From Actinacidiphila rubida (GTDB taxonomy: Bacteria > Actinomycetota > Actinomycetes > Streptomycetales > Streptomycetaceae), in contig NZ_FODD01000009.1 of NCBI RefSeq assembly GCF_900110255.1, positions 124,001-188,000 on the forward strand: 64,000 nt of DNA, written 5' to 3'. Shown piece by piece: positions 26,466 through 33,487 of this stretch (position 1 is the stretch's first letter; each line of letters starts with the position of its first letter). The notes under the pieces are model-generated. The model saw only the letters and a program-made list of their open reading frames with translations. It was not told the DNA's origin and did not search any database. The position numbers were made by a program, and so were the translations under genes.

Positions 26466-28655
26466 ATGCCCACCACTCCCGCGCGGATCGTCTCCCTGCG
26501 CGCGGCAGGCACCTGCCTCGTCGTGGAACTCACCGAGCCGGTGCCCAGAGTCCTGCACTGGGGCGCGGACCTCGGCGAGCTCACCGGCGCCGACCGCGAG
26601 GCGCTCGCGCTGACCGCCGACGGCCCGATCCTCAACAACGCCCTGGACGAGCCGCGCCGCTTCACGGTGTGGCCCACCGAGGCCGAGGGCTGGCAGGGCA
26701 CGCCCGCCCACCACGGCCACCTCGCCGGCTCGGCCGGCGCCCCCCGGCCCGCCCTCGCCGCCGTCGAGCACCGCGAGAACCCGGACGGCGGCGGCGACCT
26801 CGTGCTCACCCTCACCGAGCCGGGCGCCGGCCTCGACATCACCCTCGGCTACACCATGGACCCCTCGGGCGTGCTGTCCGTGGCCACCGGGGTGACCCGC
26901 CGCGCGACCCCCGAGGCCGCGCCCGAGCCGTACGACCTCACGCAGGTCACCACGCTGCTGCCGCTGCCCCGCCGCGCCACCGAGATCCTGGACTTCACCG
27001 GCAAGTGGAGCCGGGAGCGCTCGCCGCAGCGCCGTCCGCTGGGCCACGGCACGTACGTCCGCGAGATGCGCCGCGGCAAGCCCGGCCTGGACAGCCCCTA
27101 CCTCGTCACCGTCGGCGAGCCCGGCTTCGGTTTCCGCGGCGGCGAGGTGTGGGCGGTGCACGTCGCGTGGAGCGGCGACCAGCGCTACCTGGTGGAGCAG
27201 CTGCCCGAGGGCGCCGGCGTCCACGCGTCGGTGCTCGGCGGCGGCGAACTGCTGCGCTCCGGCGAGATCCGGCTGGCACCGGGCGACAGCTACCAGGCCC
27301 CTGTGTGCCACTACGCCTGGTCGCCCGAGGGCCTGGACGGGCTCGCCGCCCGCTTCCACACGCTGCTGCGGTCGCGTCCCAGCCACCCGCGCACGCCCCG
27401 CCCGGTCATCCTCAACAGCTGGGAGGCGGTGTACTTCGACCACGACCTGGACCGGCTGCTGCAGCTGGCCGAGCGGGCCGCGCAGGTCGGCGTGGAGCGC
27501 TTCGTGCTGGACGACGGCTGGTTCTCCGGCCGCCGCTCCGACCACGCCGGGCTCGGCGACTGGACGGTCGACCCCGTGGTGTGGCCGCACGGGCTCACCC
27601 CGCTCGCGGACCGGGTGCGCGCCCTCGGCATGGAGTTCGGGCTGTGGGTCGAGCCGGAGATGGTCAACCCCGACTCGGAGCTGGCCAGGGAGCACCCCGA
27701 CTGGGTGCTCGGCCCCGCCGCCGGCGGCGGCCCCACCGCGCGCCACCAGTACGTGCTGGACCTGGCCAACCCGGACGCCTGGAAGTACCTGCTGCAGAGC
27801 CTCGACTCCCTCGTCGACACCTACGGCATCGCGTATCTGAAGTGGGACCACAACCGGGAGCTGGACGAGGCCGTCCACGGCCCCGACGACCGCCCCACCT
27901 CGCACGGCCAGGTCGTCGCGGCCTACCGGCTGATCGACGCGCTGAAGGACCGTCACCCGGGCCTGGAGATCGAGAGCTGCGCGAGCGGCGGCGGCCGGAT
28001 CGACCTGGGCATCCTGGCCAGGACCGACCGGGTGTGGGCCTCGGACTGCAACGACCCGGTGGAGCGCCAGTCGATCCAGCGCTGGACCGGGCAGCTGCTG
28101 CCGCCCGAGCTGGTCGGCACGCACTTCGGCCCCTCGCCGAGCCACACCACCGCCCGGCAGAGCTACGACGGTTTCCGGCTGACCACGGCGCTGTTCGGCC
28201 ACGCCGGCATCGAGCAGGACATCACCGCCTGCGGTGACGAGGAGCTGGCGCGGATCACCGCGTGGACCGCGCTGCACCGCGAGTTGCGGCCGCTGCTGCA
28301 CGGCGGCGTGACGGTCCGGGCCGACCTCGGTGACGACGCGGTGATGCTGCACGGCGTGGTCGCGCCGGACGGCGCCTCGGCGCTGTACTCCTGGGTGCGG
28401 CTCACCACGTCCCGCGAGGCCCAGTCGGGCCGGGTCCGGCTGCCCGGCCTGGCCGCCGACGGCCGCTACGAGGTGCGCGTGCGCGCCGAGTTGGGGCTGC
28501 CCTCGTTCCACCAGACCAGCGGGCCGCAGTGGCTGACCCGCGCGCTGGAGGGATGGGTGCCGCTGCCCGGCGCGGTGCTGGCGGTGGCGGGTCTGCCGAT
28601 GCCGACCCTCAACCCCGAGCAGGCGCTGCTGATCGAGGTGCGGCGGCTGCCCTGA
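26466..28655 (+). CDS. GH36 alpha-galactosidase
   Basis: Retaining alpha-galactosidase of 729 residues acting inside the cell on oligosaccharides. The N-terminal beta-supersandwich precedes the barrel with NSWEAVYFD, VLDDGWF, GLWVEPEMVNPDSEL, nucleophile Asp461 in YLKWDHN, ESCASGGGRIDLG and the acid/base Asp in SDCNDPVERQ. It lacks a signal peptide. A GGAAAGGA site lies before the ATG. It is the last gene of the locus and complements the secreted GH27 enzyme at the head. Confidence 0.93.
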   Translation: MPTTPARIVSLRAAGTCLVVELTEPVPRVLHWGADLGELTGADREALALTADGPILNNALDEPRRFTVWPTEAEGWQGTPAHHGHLAGSAGAPRPALAAVEHRENPDGGGDLVLTLTEPGAGLDITLGYTMDPSGVLSVATGVTRRATPEAAPEPYDLTQVTTLLPLPRRATEILDFTGKWSRERSPQRRPLGHGTYVREMRRGKPGLDSPYLVTVGEPGFGFRGGEVWAVHVAWSGDQRYLVEQLPEGAGVHASVLGGGELLRSGEIRLAPGDSYQAPVCHYAWSPEGLDGLAARFHTLLRSRPSHPRTPRPVILNSWEAVYFDHDLDRLLQLAERAAQVGVERFVLDDGWFSGRRSDHAGLGDWTVDPVVWPHGLTPLADRVRALGMEFGLWVEPEMVNPDSELAREHPDWVLGPAAGGGPTARHQYVLDLANPDAWKYLLQSLDSLVDTYGIAYLKWDHNRELDEAVHGPDDRPTSHGQVVAAYRLIDALKDRHPGLEIESCASGGGRIDLGILARTDRVWASDCNDPVERQSIQRWTGQLLPPELVGTHFGPSPSHTTARQSYDGFRLTTALFGHAGIEQDITACGDEELARITAWTALHRELRPLLHGGVTVRADLGDDAVMLHGVVAPDGASALYSWVRLTTSREAQSGRVRLPGLAADGRYEVRVRAELGLPSFHQTSGPQWLTRALEGWVPLPGAVLAVAGLPMPTLNPEQALLIEVRRLP

Positions 28656-28676
28656 GCGGCGGGTGCGCCGCGCGGC

Positions 28677-29333
28677 TCAACGGCCGCTGGCGAGGCGGGC
28701 CCAGACCGTCTTGCCGGCGGCCTCGGGGGGCGAGTGCCCCCAGGTCTCGCTGAGTTCGGCCACGATGCGCAGGCCGCGGCCGGACTCGGCGAACGGCTCG
28801 GGCTCGGCCATCGCCGGCAGCGCGGGACTGGGGTCGGCCACCGCGCAGACCACGGCGTGGTCCGTTCGCACCAGGGCGATCCACGCCGAGGGCTTCGGCG
28901 GCAGCAGGGGCGCGGCGGCGGGCTGGAGGGCGTGGGTGACCGCGTTCGCGACCAGTTCGGCGGCGATGGCGGTGGCGTCGTCCACCAGGTCCGGCAGCTG
29001 CCAGCCCGTCAGGGTGCTGCGCAGGAAGCTCCTGGTGCGGGTGACGCTGCCCGGGGTGGCGTCGAAGCGGAGGGCCGCGAAGCCGCTCTCGGCGCTGCCC
29101 GTGGGGCCGCCCCACGCCTGCGGCACGCCGTGCAGGAAAGCGTCGAGCGCGGTGTCCACGGCCGTGCCCTCGGGGGTGCCCGCCGTCGCGTTCCGCGCGG
29201 TGTTCCGCACGGTGCCCCGGGACGGACGGGCAGCGGTGTCCGGTGTGATGTTCCGCTCCGCCAGAACGAGTTGGGGCCGTCCGCGAGGATCGCACTCGGC
29301 GTCGGACCCGGAGCCGGACGACTGCGCGGTCAT
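28677..29333 (-). CDS. RsbW-like anti-sigma/ATP-binding protein (HATPase_c)
   Basis: A 218-residue protein with a long variable N-terminus and a C-terminal GHKL ATPase fold as in SpoIIAB/RsbW: N-box ELVANAVTHA, ADPSPALP and the G-box GRGLRIVAELSETWG. Streptomyces carry dozens of these, often beside DUF397 and XRE genes, and most have unknown targets. The ATG of MTAQSSG is chosen; GAGGGG lies upstream. It is divergent from the DUF397 gene. Confidence 0.85.
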   Translation of the reverse strand: MTAQSSGSGSDAECDPRGRPQLVLAERNITPDTAARPSRGTVRNTARNATAGTPEGTAVDTALDAFLHGVPQAWGGPTGSAESGFAALRFDATPGSVTRTRSFLRSTLTGWQLPDLVDDATAIAAELVANAVTHALQPAAAPLLPPKPSAWIALVRTDHAVVCAVADPSPALPAMAEPEPFAESGRGLRIVAELSETWGHSPPEAAGKTVWARLASGR

Positions 29334-29417
29334 GCGCTTCACCCCTCGGAGCGACGTGTTCGGGCACGCAAAGAGATCACTGTCCCACTCACAGTATCGC
29401 CGCGAGGGGACTTCCGG

Positions 29418-29441
29418 TGCAATTGCATCGGGAATTGCATC
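29418..29441. promoter_or_regulatory. Palindrome and direct repeats upstream of DUF397
   Basis: TGCAATTGCA is a perfect ten-base palindrome, and AATTGCATC occurs twice in register at a 12-base spacing. This sits in the 200-base gap between divergent regulatory genes and may be a binding site for the neighbouring XRE protein. Confidence 0.4.
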
Positions 29442-29456
29442 CGCAAGTGCGCGGCG

Positions 29457-29470
29457 GGTACGTGTGTACC
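29457..29470. promoter_or_regulatory. Inverted repeat at the DUF397 promoter
   Basis: GGTAC and GTACC flank GTGT, directly followed by TATCGT, which has the TAnnnT form of a -10 box for the DUF397 gene. The -35 is not clear. Confidence 0.4.
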
Positions 29471-29534
29471 TATCGTGGTTCCTGATGCGGAAGCAGACCC
29501 GCGGGGTGGCTAACCCACGAAGGAGTGATGCCAA

Positions 29535-29771
29535 GTGCAGCAGTTCGACAACGGAATCCAGGCCGGCTCGCTGACCGGAGTGCGCTGGGTGAAGAGCGGG
29601 CGCAGCAACCAGAGCGGAAACTGCGTCGAGGTGGCGGCGCTTCCCGACGGCAGCGTCGCGGTGCGCAACTCCCGTCATCCGGACGGCCCGGCGCTGATCT
29701 ACACGCGTGCGGAGATCACCGCGTTCGTGGAAGGGGCCAAGGACGGCGACTTCGACGCCTTCACGGCGTGA
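29535..29771 (+). CDS. DUF397 protein
   Basis: A 78-residue small protein of the DUF397 family, recognised by VRWVKSGRSNQSGNCVEVAALPDG followed by VAVRNSRHPDGPALIYTRAEITAFVEGAKDGDFD (family pattern shown in parts). In Streptomyces these act with a paired XRE/Scr1-type regulator, probably as its antagonist or cofactor. The GTG start has GAAGGAG nine bases upstream. Unusually it precedes its XRE partner, which follows 86 bases later. Confidence 0.93.
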   Translation: MQQFDNGIQAGSLTGVRWVKSGRSNQSGNCVEVAALPDGSVAVRNSRHPDGPALIYTRAEITAFVEGAKDGDFDAFTA

Positions 29772-29822
29772 ACTCGACTGATCGACAACGCCGTTAGGCG
29801 GCGAAAGCGGGCTCCCGGGTGC

Positions 29823-29843
29823 AATACTGGCCTGTCAAGTATT
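29823..29843. promoter_or_regulatory. Inverted repeat upstream of the XRE gene
   Basis: AATACT and AGTATT are separated by nine bases, 14 bases before the XRE start codon. In such GC-rich DNA this AT-rich symmetrical site is a reasonable autoregulatory operator. Confidence 0.45.
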
Positions 29844-29857
29844 CGTTGGGAGCCCGC

Positions 29858-30766
29858 ATGCCCGCAGTGCCAGTGTCGCAGCCTGTCTCGCCGATACAGC
29901 TCCTCGAACGCCGCCCCGACATGGGCTCCAAGGCCATGGCACGCGTCCTGGGGAACTACCTCCGGGCGCTGCGCGAGAGCAGGGCCATGTCCCCGGCCGC
30001 CGCAGGCCACCACATCAGGGCGCACGCCTCCAAGATCAGCCGCATGGAGACCGCCCACGTGTCGCTGAAGGCCCGCGACGTGGAGGACCTGCTGGCCCTC
30101 TACGGGGTCACGGCCGACGAGCGCGCCGAGATCGCGCGGATCGTGCAGCGCTCCTCCCAGCCCGACTGGTGGCAGTCGTACGGCGAGGTCGTCCCCGACT
30201 GGCTGCAGCAGCTCATCGGCCTGGAGCGCGACGCCCACGTCATCCGCACCTACGAGACGCAGTTCGTGCCCGGCCTCCTGCAGATCCCCGCCTACGCCGA
30301 GGCCGTCGTGCTCAGCGGCCACCGGCTCGCCCCGCCGGACGAGGTCGAGAAGCGGGTGAACCTGCGGCTGGAGCGCCAGCGCCGGATGTCCGAGCCCGGC
30401 GCGCCCGTCCTGTGGGCGCTCATCGACGAGGGCGTGCTCTACCGCCCGGTCGGCGGCCGCGACGTGATGCGCGCCCAGCTGGAGTACCTGGTCGAGGCGC
30501 TGCGCCAGCCCGGCATCCGCCTGCAGATCGCCTCCTACGCGGCCAGCGCCGCCGCCACGCCCGGCGCGGCGGTCACCTATCTGCGGTTCGCCCAGGGCTT
30601 CCTGCCCGACGTGGTGTACCTGGAGCACATGACCAGCGCGGTGTACCTGGACCGCCTGGAGGACCTGGACCGGTACCGTGCCGCGCTCGACGAGCTGAGC
30701 GCCCTGGCCGCGACGCCGGCGGCCAGCCGGGCGATGCTGGAAGCGGCCCTGGAGCACTACCGCTGA
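29858..30766 (+). CDS. XRE/Scr1-type regulator with DUF5753 domain
   Basis: A 302-residue DNA-binding regulator. The helix-turn-helix spans about residues 25-80 (LGNYLRALRESRAMSPAAAG... ASKISRMETAHVSLKARDVEDLL), and the C-terminal DUF5753 domain begins near WWQSYGEVVPDWLQQLIGLE and contains YETQFVPGLLQIPAYAEAV. The same architecture is found in WhiJ-like developmental regulators. The ATG is supported by GGGAG five bases upstream. It works with the adjacent DUF397 protein; the ATP-binding protein on the other strand completes the common trio. Confidence 0.92.
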   Translation: MPAVPVSQPVSPIQLLERRPDMGSKAMARVLGNYLRALRESRAMSPAAAGHHIRAHASKISRMETAHVSLKARDVEDLLALYGVTADERAEIARIVQRSSQPDWWQSYGEVVPDWLQQLIGLERDAHVIRTYETQFVPGLLQIPAYAEAVVLSGHRLAPPDEVEKRVNLRLERQRRMSEPGAPVLWALIDEGVLYRPVGGRDVMRAQLEYLVEALRQPGIRLQIASYAASAAATPGAAVTYLRFAQGFLPDVVYLEHMTSAVYLDRLEDLDRYRAALDELSALAATPAASRAMLEAALEHYR

Positions 30767-30778
30767 CCCCGGACGACA

Positions 30779-30817
30779 CGAGGAGGCCCCGCACCCACCG
30801 GGTGCGGGGCCTCCTCG
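30779..30817. terminator. Very strong bidirectional terminator
   Basis: A perfect 18-base stem (CGAGGAGGCCCCGCACCC and its complement) with a three-base loop lies between the convergent XRE and methyltransferase genes. Confidence 0.88.
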
Positions 30818-30859
30818 CGTGCGGAGCGCCGCCGGGGCGGCCGGGAACCGGCCGCGGGC

Positions 30860-31672
30860 TCAGAGACGGGCCACGCCGCCGAACTCGATCCACTCGGCGC
30901 TGGGCTGCTTGGGCGCCAGGTCGTTGTCGGCCCGCCAGGTGGAGACCTCCACCAGGCCCGGCTCCAGCAGTTCCAGGCCGTCCAGGTAGTGGGCGACGTC
31001 GGACTCCTCGCGGACCCGGCCCCAGTTGCCGTTGGTCGACAGGTCCATGAACTCGGTCACCCCGCGACGGGTCTCCTCGTCCTCGCTGACCAGCTGGCAG
31101 ACCACCAGGAAGCTGCCCTTCGGCAGCCTCTCGCGGACCCGGGCCACCACGCCGGCCGGGTCGTCCGAGTCCGGGATGCAGTGCAGCACCGAGACGAACA
31201 GCGCGGCGACCGGCTGGTCCATGTCGATGAGGCGCTTGACCTCGTCGCTGCTCCAGACGCTCTCGGTGTCGCGGAAGTCGGCGGTGATGACGGCCGTGTT
31301 GTCGTTCTGCTCCAGCAGCGCCCGGCCGTGCGCCAGCACGATCGGGTCGTTGTCGGTGTACACCACGCGGGCGTCGGGGTGGATGCGCTGCACGATCTCG
31401 TGCACGTTGTCCGCGGTGGGCAGGCCGGATCCGTGGTCGACGAACTGCTTGATGCCGTAGTCCTCGGCGAGCACCCGGACCACGCGGCGCAGGAACTGAC
31501 GGTTGTTCAGGGCGAGCACCTTCATGCTCGGCACCTGCTGCAGCAGCTGCTCGGTGGCCGCGCGGTCGGCCGGGTAGTTGTCCTTCCCGTCCAGGAGGTA
31601 GTCGTACATGCGGGCCACACTCGGCACCGTCACGTCGATCTTGTCGGTCTGCGGTGTGTCCGCGTGTTCCAT
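30860..31672 (-). CDS. SAM-dependent methyltransferase, DUF574 (Methyltransf_19) family
   Basis: A 270-residue protein of the actinobacterial DUF574 family. Landmarks are PSVARMYDYLLDGKDNYPADR at the start, then NRQFLRRVVRVLAEDYGIKQFVDHGSGLPT (SAM-binding region, in parts), VVYTDNDPIVLAHGRALL and LFVSVLHCIPD. The glycine-rich loop reads DHGSGLPT rather than a classical GxGxG, which is normal for this family. Substrate unknown. The ATG of MEHADTPQ is chosen; GAGGG lies upstream. Streptomyces genomes encode many paralogues, often next to XRE/DUF397 genes as here. Confidence 0.92.
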   Translation of the reverse strand: MEHADTPQTDKIDVTVPSVARMYDYLLDGKDNYPADRAATEQLLQQVPSMKVLALNNRQFLRRVVRVLAEDYGIKQFVDHGSGLPTADNVHEIVQRIHPDARVVYTDNDPIVLAHGRALLEQNDNTAVITADFRDTESVWSSDEVKRLIDMDQPVAALFVSVLHCIPDSDDPAGVVARVRERLPKGSFLVVCQLVSEDEETRRGVTEFMDLSTNGNWGRVREESDVAHYLDGLELLEPGLVEVSTWRADNDLAPKQPSAEWIEFGGVARL

Positions 31673-31773
31673 GGGGTCCCTCTTGACTCTCGACTCTGAG
31701 TAGTCCGGCGGTTGCGCAAGTTCCCTCATCCTAGGGAGCGTTGATCGCCCGGTCGAGACTGTTCCCCAGGTCG

Positions 31774-32511
31774 TTACCGGGTGCACCCGTGCCTGGTGCC
31801 GGACGTGGCGCCCGGCGTCAGCGCCAGGTCGAGGCGCAGCCCCTCGGAGTCGGTCACCGCGCGCACCAGCCGTACACCGCCCGGAAGTTGAGGGAGCGTC
31901 ACGGACTGCGGACCGAGCCGTCCGGCGAGTGCCGAGGTCCGCGGGTCGGCCGCCAGGCCGCCGACCGTGAACTGCCGCCCCAGCAGCGAGACATCGGTGG
32001 GCGTGACGGTCAGCCGGCCCCCGGCCGTGGCGAGCCGGGCGTGCACGGCCAGTGGCAGCGGGATGCCGGCGAGCGTCCCGGTCAGCACCAGGCCGCCGTG
32101 CCCGTCCCCGCTCGGCCGCAGCCCCGCGGCGCGGCTGCCCATCCGTGCGGCGAGCTGCCCGTAGGCGAGGGTCGCGGTCGCGGTGCCGCCGGCGATCGCC
32201 CCGCCGGTGGTCACCCCGTGCAGCTCCGCGGCGACAGACAGGCTCGTGCCGTCGCGGCGGACGTCCCGCGCGGCGATCCGGACCGTGCCCACGTCGCCGG
32301 TCAGCAGCCGCAGCCCGGGCAGGGTGCCGGTCAGGCCGGCGGAGACCGGCCCGCTCGGTCGCAGCCGGCACGCGGCGGCGCCGGCGATCCGGCCGCGGGC
32401 GACGTGCTCCAGCACCAGGTCGCCGACGCCGGCCAGCACGACGGCGGCCGCCACCGCGCCGGCGGTCACGAGCAGGGGAGTGCGGCGCGGCCGCGCGAAG
32501 GGGTTCCTCAC
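31774..32511 (-). CDS. LmeA-like lipid-binding protein (DUF2993)
   Basis: A 245-residue membrane-anchored exported protein. One N-terminal membrane segment (PLLVTAGAVAAAVVLAGVGDLVLE) is followed by the DUF2993 fold, whose mycobacterial member LmeA binds phospholipid and helps mature cell-envelope lipoglycan. The GTG start overlaps the TetR stop by four bases (GTGA), so both are co-translated. Together with the divergent MMPL exporter this suggests a small envelope-lipid module. Confidence 0.8.
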   Translation of the reverse strand: MRNPFARPRRTPLLVTAGAVAAAVVLAGVGDLVLEHVARGRIAGAAACRLRPSGPVSAGLTGTLPGLRLLTGDVGTVRIAARDVRRDGTSLSVAAELHGVTTGGAIAGGTATATLAYGQLAARMGSRAAGLRPSGDGHGGLVLTGTLAGIPLPLAVHARLATAGGRLTVTPTDVSLLGRQFTVGGLAADPRTSALAGRLGPQSVTLPQLPGGVRLVRAVTDSEGLRLDLALTPGATSGTRHGCTR

Positions 32512-33389
32512 CGGGCGCCGGTCCCGTTCCCGATCCGCGACAGGATGCCGAGGGCGGCGGGCAGCAGCGCGGCCGGCTCGGGAGCGGTCCCGTCCGCGAC
32601 GCCGCGGGCGGACCGGGTGCGCAGTATGGCGCGCACCGTCGACAGGCACGCGCAGGCCAGCATCGCCGCGTGCAGGTCGCGGTCCGGCGTCCACCGCGGC
32701 AGGCGCGCGGCCACCAGCTCCGTCAGCTGCTCCTCGAACCCGTCGAACGCCTGCACCAGCAGGTCGACGGCGACCGGGCCGTCGAACACGACCGGGCCGT
32801 CGGCCAGGTCCGGACCGCCGAGCGCGACCTGACCGTCCGCCGGGTTCGGGCCCTCGGCCGGGTTCGGACCCTCGGCCGGGCCCCGACCGCCGGCCGGGAC
32901 CGCTCCGTCCGAGGCAGACGCCCGCGCCTGCCCGCCGTCCGCCGTGGGGGCGAGGGATCCGGCGGCGGCCAGCAGCGCCGCGCACACCGCCTCCAGCGGC
33001 TCCTCCCGCGCCGGGCGTGCCGCGAGCTCCGCCTCTATCCGGGCGAGCAGCTCCGCGGCGTCCGGCAGCAGCAGCGCCTCCTTGCTGACGAAGTACCGGA
33101 AGAAGGTGCGCTCCGAGACGTTCGCGGAGGCGGCGATGTCGGCCACGGTCGTCGCGCCGAACCCCTGGTCCGCGAACAGGCGGGCCGCGCCCGCCCGCAG
33201 CTCCCTGCGGGTCTGGGCCTTCTTGCGCTCCCGCAGGCCCGCCCCGGCCCGCCGGCCACCGGCGCCGCGTGCGGCGTCCCGGCGCTCCCGGTCCTGATGC
33301 TCCGCGTCCCTGCGCCCCGACCCCTGGTGGGGGACGCCCCCGCGCCCGGTGTCCGGGCGGACGTCCCGGTCTCTGGCCTCGGCTTTCAC
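32508..33389 (-). CDS. TetR family regulator of the MMPL/LmeA module
   Basis: A 293-residue regulator, longer than usual. After about 50 basic, low-complexity residues comes the helix-turn-helix (TRRELRAGAARLFADQGFGATTVADIAASANVSERTFFRYFVSKEALL in family form; key core VADIAASANVSERTFFRYF). The ligand domain holds an inserted stretch rich in GPxxxDGP repeats around residues 155-205. On the minus strand TTGACA-N16-TAGGCT ends six to seven bases before this GTG, and no ribosome-binding site is visible, so the mRNA is probably leaderless. A downstream start nearer the HTH cannot be excluded. Confidence 0.85.
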   Translation of the reverse strand: MKAEARDRDVRPDTGRGGVPHQGSGRRDAEHQDRERRDAARGAGGRRAGAGLRERKKAQTRRELRAGAARLFADQGFGATTVADIAASANVSERTFFRYFVSKEALLLPDAAELLARIEAELAARPAREEPLEAVCAALLAAAGSLAPTADGGQARASASDGAVPAGGRGPAEGPNPAEGPNPADGQVALGGPDLADGPVVFDGPVAVDLLVQAFDGFEEQLTELVAARLPRWTPDRDLHAAMLACACLSTVRAILRTRSARGVADGTAPEPAALLPAALGILSRIGNGTGAR

Positions 33390-33395
33390 ACGGGC

Positions 33396-33423
33396 AGCCT
33401 AATCGCCCTGTCGGCCCTGTCAA
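33396..33423 (-). promoter_or_regulatory. Promoter of the TetR-LmeA pair
   Basis: On the minus strand a consensus TTGACA and a TAGGCT are 16 bases apart. The predicted transcription start coincides with the TetR GTG codon. Confidence 0.55.
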
Positions 33424-33448
33424 TTGGCAGCCATGACACTTTCTGCCA
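33418..33448. promoter_or_regulatory. Candidate TetR operators in the TetR/MMPL gap
   Basis: Two interleaved inverted repeats: TGTCA-N11-TGACA and TGGCAG-N12-CTGCCA. They overlap the TetR -35 box and lie about 40-70 bases before the MMPL start, so one factor could control both directions. Confidence 0.5.
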
Positions 33449-33487
33449 TGGTCGAGCCAGCACCGCACGCCAGGAGGCGGCCCGTCC

